DNA of 64,000 nucleotides from positions 124,001 through 188,000 of the forward strand of contig JAPTJF010000035.1 in the NCBI GenBank assembly GCA_029339195.1, given 5' to 3'. This DNA comes from Micractinium sp. NFX-FRZ (lineage: Eukaryota; Chlorophyta; Trebouxiophyceae; Chlorellales; Chlorellaceae). The notes below the pieces were generated by a model. It made no database searches, was not told the DNA's origin, and saw only the letters and a list, made by a program, of their open reading frames with translations. Numbering within the stretch: position 1 is the first letter of the stretch; every line of letters begins with the position of its first letter. The position numbers were made by a program, and so were the translations under genes. Below are positions 56,118-64,000 of this stretch, piece after piece.

Positions 56118-58847
56118 TCAAAGGTCAACCGCCATCGGCTGCGCCGCCAGCGGCACGCACACCCGCACGCCCGCCAGCGCCGGCTCGCCGCCCAGCTGCG
56201 CCTCAATCTGCGCTGCGCTGCCCTCCTCCACCAGCAGGTCTGCCAGCGGGCCGCTCTGGTCGAACTCGGCGTTGTTGAGGGGGATGTAGACGCGCGGCTT
56301 GAGCAGCTTGAGGAGGGACAGAGTGTCAGTGGAGCCCTTGACCTGCAGGGGCGGGGGCAGCCAGCGGGACAGCATTGTGCTGTCAGAGGGTGGGGGGCAT
56401 CCGGCTGGAGAGAGTAGCAGTGTGCGGGGGCAGTGTGCCGGCCGGCTGGTGAAGCCCTGGACCTGCGCCCCCATATGAGAATGAGTGCACGGCAGAGCCT
56501 GCCTCGCCCACCTCCCCACCCCCTCCCCTCCACCCATCCAGGCCCACCCCCTCCGTCTCCTTCAGCTGCCACCCCAGCCAGCCCTCACCAGCGGGTAGCC
56601 CAGCAGTATCTGGGAGCACGGCGGCGACACGACGACGTCCACGGGCGCCACGCTGGCCACCGACTCTGGCAGGTAGTCGGCGTGGGGCTCGTAGTACAGG
56701 GTGGCCCCCGCCTTGCCCCCCTCCAGGTTCTCCTGCGGCACAACAACAGCAACACAACCGGGGCGGGGGCACGTGTGCATTGGAGGAGTGCATTTGGCGC
56801 GCACACGCACCGCGCACATGTGAGGCACAACAGTGCATGGGCCCTGTGCTCGGCACAGCTGGCGGCCATGTGCCTGCCTGGAAGGTGACTGTCCAATGAG
56901 TGACCCATGCAAATGCATGCACCATGCAGAGAAGCCTGACCACGCCTGCTGTGTGTGTCTCAGTCACCTGCAGCACCAAGCCCAGCTCGCGCTGGGACCA
57001 GGGAGGGCCCACCAGCGCGCCTGCAGCGGTGAGAGGGAGGGTGGGCAGATGGGTGGGTGAGAAACAGGGGGAGGGGAGGGGGTGACTGAGGAGGGCCGCC
57101 ATAATGCGCGCCAGGGCGCGAGCAAGCAGACCTCAGCGTTATGCTTGTGTGCCCGGCAGCCAGGCAGCATCTGCGCTGGTCCTGCGATCCCCTGCACACA
57201 CACACACACACCGGGCCCCCTGCCTCCCCACCCACAGCCACCCCGCCTGCCCCTTAACCTGCGGTGGCACGGATGGTCAGCGCGCCGCCGCACAGCGCCA
57301 GCGACTGTCCGGGGCGCAGGGCATAGACGGTGCGGAAGCCCAGGGAGCGGGCCACGGCTGCGCCAGAGGCGGAGGCAACCACTGGGATGGTCTTGGGCAG
57401 CGCCTGCAGCGTGGGCCTGCGGGGCAGGGCGCGGGTGGGGTGGGAAGGGCAGAGGGGGGCGGGTCGGGTGCATGGGGGGGGGGGGAGGTTGGAATGGAGG
57501 TGTGCAGTTGCCTGTGGGACGGCAGGGAGCGGCGGCACGGCATGGGCACAGCCACATTTGTGCAGGCCTCCAACCGGGCGGACAGGCACTGCTCACGACA
57601 GCTAGCACCCCCCCGCCCGACCCCAGCCCACCACACCTGCTCGATACCTGTCCCCCTGCCTGCCTTGCCAGCGCCGGGCGACACACCTGCTCCCTACCTG
57701 CAACCCTCACCCCGTCCCGCCGGCATTCACCGCCCTCCACCCCCCAGCTCATGCTGGCAAGCCGCTCTGCTTGCTGCCCGTCTCCGTCCTCTCCCACAGT
57801 CCCTTCCTCTGCATTCCTGCCCTGCCCGCCCCGCTGCCTGCATGCCCTTCACCACACACACACACACACACTCGCCCCGCCCCCGCCCACCTGTGCGCGT
57901 GGTCGTCGATGCCCTGGCTCAGCACCAGCACATCCGTCTGCGCCGCCAGCTCTTCCAGGTCTCCAATCACCTCGGGGCGGGCCACCCGCTTCTCCCCGGC
58001 ATACACAAAGTCCAGCCCGCCAAAGGTCAGCTTGCCCACCAGCCAGGGGTCCACCAGGATGTTGAGGCCTGCGGGCACGTGACACACAGGAGGGAGGGAG
58101 GGTGTAACGGAGGTGTCAAGGGGGTGTCGAGAGGGGTGACCAGGGAGTTGAGGCCTGCGGGCAACAACCGCAGCACAGGGTGGGAAGAGTGGTGTGAGCG
58201 AGGTGTCAGCGGGGGCGACCAGGAAGTTGAGGCCTGCGACGAGCATAGCGGGGCAGTTGGGTATGGACAATTGCCGACAAGTTGGAGACGCTGAGTATGT
58301 CCGAAACGGGAGCCTCCCCTGCTGCCGCACGTGTCGACAGCTGCAGAGCTGTGCGGGAGCCCCCCAGGCAGCGTGCGGCAGCTGCAGGGGTGCGTGGCGG
58401 TGAGCAGAGCGTCGCCAAAAACCAAAGCCCCCTGTGCCGCCGCACGCCTCACCTGTCTTGGCAAACTGCACGCGGAAGCTATTCCCCTCGTAGCTGGTGT
58501 AGGTGAGGGCAGCAGTGGAGGTGGCGGCGGGAGCGGCGGCAGACGGCGTGGGCGCAGGCGCTGCAGTGGTAGGCTCCTCCGTGGCGGCAGTGGCGCGGGG
58601 GCTGGGCCCGCTGCGCCGGCACTGAGCAATCCTGCGGGTCAGAGGAGGGCCAGGGAGAGCAATTGGCTGGTGCAGGGCTTGGGAAAGGCCGCCGTGCTGT
58701 CAGCTCAGCCTTGGCGACCAACCTGTGCAGCTGCTGTTTGCGCCAAGACGGGGCATGTAGTGCCGCGGATCCGTATGTGCGCCCGCCATGGCGCAGGGGC
58801 GTCGCGCCAAGGCGCTCGGCAGCGAGCATCTGCTGCACGGCCACCAT
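56118..58847 (-). CDS. Metallo-beta-lactamase-fold protein, plant/plastid type
   Basis: Seven exons give 353 aa: 58723-58847, 58453-58631, 57891-58068, 57259-57416, 56968-57020, 56589-56732, 56118-56342. An Arg/Ala-rich leader with a Thr/Ala/Pro stretch (transit-like) precedes YTSYEGNSFRVQFAKTG, NILVDPWLVGKLTFGG, VLVLSQGIDDHAHRPTL (the degenerate metal-site motif of this subfamily), ALTIRATAGALVGPPW, YYEPHADY and RVYIPLNNAEFD. This order matches the plant chloroplast metallo-hydrolase-like proteins related to bacterial YitV/UlaG-type folds. The canonical HxHxDH set is not intact (DDHAH instead), so catalytic activity is uncertain. The intron before exon 3 contains two decayed copies of the start of exon 3. 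Divergent from the methyltransferase gene, with 170 bp between ATGs. Confidence 0.9.
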
Positions 58848-59017
58848 GGTGCAGAAAGAGTTGCGATTAGTGATCACAATGGAACACAAGTCATCCCAAG
58901 GGGTGCCAGAGGCTCTGCAAAGAGAACAGAGCACAGCATGGCTCAGCACGGTTTCAATGCCGCCAAGTTGCGGCATGCATGTGGGCCGTTAGTGCATTAC
59001 ATTTGTGCGACGTAAAC
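58848..59017. promoter_or_regulatory. Short divergent promoter region (MBL-fold / methyltransferase)
   Basis: Only 170 bp lies between the opposing starts at 58847 (minus) and 59018 (plus), or 131 bp if the methyltransferase starts at its furthest in-frame ATG, 58979. The two promoters must overlap. No element was named. Confidence 0.5.
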
Positions 59018-62000
59018 ATGCGCGCCATGCAAGCCGCCTGCCGGCGGTATGCCCCACTGGGTTGCCGTTCGGCCCCTTCCCGCCTTAGGCCCAGCCTCCA
59101 GCGCTCCAGCAGGAAGCAGCAGCAGCAGCCCATACACGCGGTCAGCAAGACAGGCGGCCCTCCGACAGCTGCGGCAGCCCCGGCAAAGGCCCCGCCCGTA
59201 CCTCCCGCTGCCGCCGGCTCCGAGCCGCGGCCCCTGCCCCGTGTTGTGCTCAAGGGTGGCAAATCAAAGCTCTTCACTGGAGACTCACCTTCGCCTATGG
59301 TGTGTCTTCAGCACCAACTGTTCCTGCTTGCGTCAAACAAAGAAGCCCTCCTCTTGGGACAGCCCTGCACGCTCGCGCATCCAATCCCAAGGGCGCGCTG
59401 CACACTGCCACCCCCCAGCTCTCTGCCTGCCCCGCTGCCGCCCACCCTCTCCATCTGCCCGTGTCTCCCTCCTCCCGCAGGTCTACTCTGGGGCGGTTGA
59501 CCGCGTGGTGGGGCGTCCAGCGCCCAAGGCGGGGGATACAGTGGTGGTGTGCGACGGGTCTGAGAAGCCGATCGGGTGGGGCGTGTACAACCCAGCCTCC
59601 ATGTTCCGCGTCAGGTGAGGCCCGGCCCTGCTGCTGCAGGGTGGCCAAGCTGGTTGCCACGCCCGCAACAGGGAACGGCTCCTGTCTCGCCCATTGAGCG
59701 TGTGCGTGGGTGCACCCAGCCAGCGCCACACCCTGTGCCCTCGCAGCGCCGCCATACCTCGCTCACTGCCTCACTCGCGGCCAGGTGGGGCACAGCAGTG
59801 CTGCCAGCTCAGCGGCACTCATGCGCCACAGCATGCGCAGCGGCCACGTGTTGCTCCCACCCAGTGGCCCGGTTTTCTCTAGTCGGCATTCTAATACTGG
59901 CAGTCATCCATGGTTTTCTGCCTCTGTGCATGCCCCGTTCCAACACCTGGCCCAAGCCCGCCCTGGCCCCTCTCTCCCCTGCCCCGCCCCGCCCCGCCAG
60001 GATGATGCAACTGGCGGACGAGTGCTTTGGCGGCGGCGCGGCGCTGGTGGCGGGGCAGCACCGCCCAGACCTGCACCAGCTGGTCGCCGCCCGCATCCAG
60101 CAGGCGGTGTCCCTGCGGGCGGCCCTGGGGCTGCGCTGCGGCCCCCCGGGCGGCGCGCAGCAGGCGCAGCAGGAGCAGCGGGGGACGAGCGTCTTCCGGC
60201 TGTGCAACAGCGAGGGGGACCGGCTCTCGGGGCTCGTGGTGGACGTGCTGGGGGAGCACCTCGTGGTGGCCTCCTCCGGTGAGAGCACCTGCAGTTTTTT
60301 TGTGAAGTGGGGATGGGCGGCTGGGGTTGATCCATGTTGGAGAGCACCTGCCAGGCGCCGCCTCTCATGAGTGGGATGCTTCCCTGCGGTGGAAGCTGTG
60401 GGAGCGCACTGGGTGTCAACCGGCTCAGGTACCCCTCACCTGCCCAACCCCTGTGTGCGCATGGAACGACATCCTGGCACCCGCCCCTGCCCCCTGCCCC
60501 CGCCCCGCGCAGCCGCCTGGGTGGAGCGGCACCGCGAGGCCATCACCTCGTGCCTGCAGCAGGCCACGGGTCTGACCAGCGTCATCTGGCGGCCGTCGGC
60601 AGACATGCTCAAAGAGGAGGGGTGCGGCCCAGACGGGGTGGTGGCAGATCAGGCAACAGCAGACGAGGCAGCCGAAGCCGAAGCTGAAGCAGAGGCAGAG
60701 GCAGAGGCGGAAACAGTGGCAGCGGCAGGAGCAGTAGGCACCGCAGCAGGGGAAGCGGGGGAGCAGCCGCAGCTGGGGGAGGGGGCAGCGGAGGCGGCTG
60801 CTCCCGGTGGCAGCAGCAGCGCAGGCGGCAGCGGTGCGGATGGGGAGCAGGGCGTGCCTGCCGACGTGACGGTGGTGGTGACAGAGAATGGCATCCAGTA
60901 TGCGGCGGCACCGATGGGGCAAAAGGTGAAGAACGCTGGGGTGGGACGGGCGCAGGAGTGGGCAGGGAGAAGGAGTGGGAAGGAGAAGCACCGGGCAGGC
61001 AGGGAGCACTCCCGCCGGCACGTGCGCCAGCAGGCCTCGCACGCTTGGCATGCACAGCAGCGCTGCAGGCCCACCGGAGGCATGCACATGCACGCAACCA
61101 TGGTCCCCGCCCCAGCCCCACGCCGCCTCGCTCCTTGCAAACCTCTTTCTGTCCCGGCCCCACGCTCACCCGCAACTCCCTGCCGTCCCTGCCTCGCCCT
61201 GCCTCTGATCAACTCCATTTACATTCATCACCCGCAGACGGGTTTCTACGCAGACCAGCGCGACAACCGCGCGGCCGTGCGCCAGCTGTCAGCCGGCGCC
61301 CGCACCCTCGACCTCTGCTGCTACTCTGGGGGCTTTGCCCTGAGCGCCGCAGCCGGCGGGGCGGTCTCCGTCACCGGCGTCGACTCCTCGGCAGCAGCCG
61401 TGGCGCTGGCGGCTCGCAATGCCGAGCTGAACGGCGTCTCCGATGTGTGCACCTTTGTGCGCGCTGACGTGGGCGACTTCATGAAGCAGGTGGGGATGAG
61501 GCGGTTTTGGGTTTATTAATGAACGCTGACTGTGCTGTCCCTCTGTGGTCTTGCGAGGGCTTGCACGGGTTGAGCGTCCTTTTGCTTGGTGTTGGACTGC
61601 ACGCGGCCTCTCTCTGTGCGACTGCCATGTTCTCAGCAGAAGAAGAACCCATCCCTGATCAAGCATTGGCTGGAGAGAGCGCCAGCCGCCAAGCCGCTCT
61701 ATGCTGCAGCGCTGCCTTGACCCACCCAAGCTAACCCACCTCTGCTGACCTGCTCCTGCCCGTCTTCCCTCCCCCTCTGCCCCGCAGGCGCTGGCGGACA
61801 AGCAGCGCTGGTGGTGTTTTGCCCATCCAGGCTCACCCACCCCACGTCTGCTGACCTGTACCGTCCCCCTCTTCTTTCCCACCACCACTTCCCCGCAGGC
61901 GCTGGCGGACAAGCAGCGCTGGGACTTGGTGGTGTTTGACCCCCCGAAGCTGGCCCCCTCCCGCAAGGCGCTGGAGAAGGCGACGCGCAAGTACCGCAAG

Positions 62001-62787
62001 CTCAACTCTATGGCGATGCGGGTACGCGGGGTTACGTGCGTCTCGCTCTGTATGGGCGAGCCGGGGCGCTCCGTTCTGAGAGAGGTGTTGCTTGTGGGGC
62101 AGGAGGCGCGCTGGGTCGTTGGAGGGAAGCTCCCGCCTGCCTGCCTGCCTGCCTGGCCTGGCTATGGCACGCCAAGCGAAGCGGCGGCAGGGACCTGCCA
62201 GCAGCGTACTGCTAGCAGGGCGCCTCCTGTGACCCCTCCCTCTCCCGCCCTTCTCCCGTCATGGCACACTTGCCCTGCCCACAATGCCACACCCCTCCCC
62301 CGCCTTCTGCGTGGCACAATACACGTCTCCTGCCCCACAGCGCCACACCTCTCTCTGCCTCCCGTGCCGCAGCTGGTTGAGCCCGGCGGCCTGCTGATGA
62401 CGTGCAGCTGCAGCGGGGCCATGAGCCAGAGCGGCGACTTTGTGCCCACGCTGCAGGTGGGTGCTGGGTGCCAGCAGGTGCCGTTGGCTGGCTGCTGCTG
62501 TTGGCTGCCCTGACCAACCCACGCCCAAGTCTGTACACCACAAGTCCGCTTTGTTACTATACATGCTTCTTTTGCTCGCCAGCCCTGGGACCGTTGGGTG
62601 CACACCGGGTATGTGCTTCCATTCATGGCTTGCTCTTCGTCTTCCCCCGATGCTGCAGGCGGCGGCGCGCGACGCGGGGCGACGCATCACCATGCTGCGC
62701 GCGGCGGGGGCTGGCCCTGATCACACTGTGGACCCCTGCTACCCTGAGGGGCAGTACCTCACCAACGTGCTCCTGAGAGTGCTGTGA
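59018..62787 (+). CDS. RlmI-like SAM-dependent RNA methyltransferase (PUA plus class I MTase)
   Basis: Eight exons: 59018-59299, 59481-59614, 60001-60278, 60513-60925, 61238-61489, 61899-62021, 62373-62456, 62659-62787, giving 564 aa (561 from the next ATG at 59027; 58979 is also in frame). An Arg/Ser/Gln-rich leader looks like organelle targeting. A PUA-like region follows ([29 protein letters not shown]), then [27 protein letters not shown], the SAM motif [27 protein letters not shown] (about 466-477) and TCSCSG (about 504-509) with the family's Cys. These are the marks of the bacterial RlmI/YccW family that makes 5-methylcytosine in 23S rRNA. A plastid or mitochondrial rRNA target is my inference. 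A Glu/Ala-rich insertion (60650-60870) interrupts the middle of the protein. Two TGTAA signals (62835-62839, 62854-62858) follow the stop. Confidence 0.92.
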
Positions 62788-63398
62788 GCGCTGAGGGTGC
62801 TGTGAGCGCTGGGTGCTCGGCACAGCTGAGGCAATGTAACCTGTCACTCAGCTTGTAAGGCAACCAGGTTTTGCGCAAGAGGCATTAGCGGCAGGTACTG
62901 GATGCTGCTTTAGGCCACCTCAAACTTCCACCCACTGACAATCGGGCCTATATCTGCTGTACAGCTTGTCACTTTTCAATGCCGGGCTGCTCAGGGTTTC
63001 CTGCAGTTGTGGACAGCAACAGGCAGGCGCACCCGCTGTGCGCTTGTGGCAGGGCAACGTATGCATGTGTGTCTTGACTGTGGCATGGATGTGCACTCGA
63101 GGGGCAATGCACTCGACTATTGCCGCAGCATGTAGTCACTGCCGGTGCTGATGGGATGATTGGGTGGTGGCGGCGCGTGGCGGCAGGCTGAGCTGGCGGC
63201 CCTGGGTTGCATCGGGTGGGGGCTACTATTGCTGGGGCGGTGGGCTGGTGTGTGCTCCAGACTCACAATTCTCACGTGCAGGGCATTGGCACGGGCTTCA
63301 AACCTGCGTTGCTCCCGCCGCTGTGCCTCTCAATTTGCGACTTTGCGATCACTTCCCCACTGCCCCGCTTGCACTCGAACCCAGCTCAGCCAGGCGGC
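62788..63398. other. Intergenic region with TGTAA poly(A) signals
   Basis: A 611-bp gap between two plus-strand genes. TGTAA at 62835-62839 and 62854-62858, 48-67 bp after the methyltransferase stop, is well placed for 3' end formation. The rest should hold the WD40 gene's promoter and 5' untranslated region. Confidence 0.6.
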
Positions 63399-64000
63399 AT
63401 GCCGCGCGTGAGGTCCGCAGCGGCGGCCGCCGTCCAGCAGCAGGAGGCGCATCGCTCACAGCTGGCGGCAGACCTTGGCGGGCTGAACCTGGGGGCCGGG
63501 TGAGTGCTGCGCACCGGCTGGGGCGCTCCCCTTGTTTTGTTCCTCTTCCACCAAGAACCATTCATTGATGCAGTTGCTGCACTAATGTATTCCACAAACA
63601 GCCTGTCCTCTGGGTGCACCCCTGCAGGTGCGACAGCTGCAGCGCGGCCGACGATGTCGCCGACAGCTTTGCCACTGGGCGCACCTTTCGTGCCTACGGT
63701 AAGGGTGCCGCTGCTGGCGGGCTGTGCAAGGCGCACCGCTGCTCTTTGTTGCTTTCGGTGTGCAGCCTGCATGCACACCACCGTGCAGGGGCTGCAACCA
63801 TGGCTGACCGCCCTCCTGCTTGCATCACTGCACATTCATGCATCCCCCGTGCAGGCCACGATGCACGCATCTTTGACCTCAGCTTCCACCCCGCCTCCTC
63901 TGGGCTGCTGGTGTCAGCCTCTGGTGAGCGAGCACAACCTGCCAGCCTTGCGCTACACACGCACACAGCTGCCATACCTGGTGTTCACCCTACCCCGCCT
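63399..64000 (+). CDS. WD40-repeat protein, N-terminal part (cut by window edge)
   Basis: The first three exons are visible, 63399-63499, 63628-63698 and 63855-63923, joined in phase; the window ends in intron 3. The product starts MPRVRSAAAAAVQQQEAHRS, has a Cys/Asp-rich stretch (CDSCSAADDVADSF) and then GHDARIFDLSFHPASSGLLV, a clear beginning of a WD40 blade (GH...F-S-P...L-S-S pattern). About 80 residues are present, so the number of blades and the specific family cannot be told. Confidence 0.78.

Noticed and set aside
1..64000. Bacterial-type genes, operons or CRISPR array
   Set aside because: Conserved proteins are recovered only by joining exons across splice sites, and the repeats present are intronic microsatellites and exon-edge copies with no regular spacers.
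1..64000. tRNA or rRNA genes
   Set aside because: No cloverleaf with the conserved GGTTCGAnTCC-type T arm or rRNA core sequence was noticed on either strand; a dedicated covariance search would be needed to exclude them fully.

Overview
The window looks like nuclear DNA of a unicellular green alga, most likely a trebouxiophyte related to Chlorella or Micractinium. Base composition is very GC-rich, genes are broken into many short exons with GT-AG (and several GC-AG) introns, products include plastid-type proteins (solanesyl diphosphate synthase, CGFS glutaredoxin) and a plant/alga-only SBP transcription factor, and TGTAA, the usual green-algal poly(A) signal, follows several stop codons. No prokaryotic operon, CRISPR, viral or complete transposon structure was seen. 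All gene models were joined by hand from splice-site consensus, reading phase and family conservation. Each closed model sums to a whole number of codons.

Layout from left to right (strand). 1860-7793 (-) ABC1/UbiB-type atypical kinase, ATH9/ADCK1 class. 8184-10978 (+) Gln/Ala-rich coiled-coil protein. 11772-13700 (-) plastid monothiol CGFS glutaredoxin, divergent from 13961-17702 (+) plastid solanesyl diphosphate synthase. 19064-22691 (+) unrecognised protein with beta-barrel character. 23303-29377 (-) 17-exon MFS transporter. 30529-33575 (-) and 34386-38456 (-) tandem paralogous secreted fasciclin (FAS1) proteins. 39362-41411 (-), 49900-52235 (+) and 53178 to about 55136 (-) three multi-pass membrane proteins of unknown function that resemble one another. 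42479-48634 (-) long SBP-domain transcription factor of the SPL1/SPL7/CRR1 class with a C-terminal hydrophobic tail. 56118-58847 (-) plastid-type metallo-beta-lactamase-fold protein, divergent from 59018-62787 (+) RlmI-like methyltransferase. 63399 to the right edge (+) start of a WD40 protein.

Functional links are modest. The glutaredoxin and the solanesyl diphosphate synthase share a 260-bp divergent promoter and are both plastid-type. The ABC1 kinase family is tied to quinone metabolism elsewhere, and the synthase makes the plastoquinone side chain. The fasciclin pair looks like a recent tandem expansion of cell-surface proteins.

The most unusual signal is in gene architecture. In at least five unrelated genes, short stretches spanning an exon edge, including the splice site, are duplicated once or twice in the adjacent intron, leaving intact or decaying decoy splice sites. 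There are also five inferred GC-AG introns, inferred 8-nt and 12-nt micro-exons inside conserved domains, and a TGCTG pentamer motif that recurs just after 5' splice sites, always in the sense orientation of the host gene.
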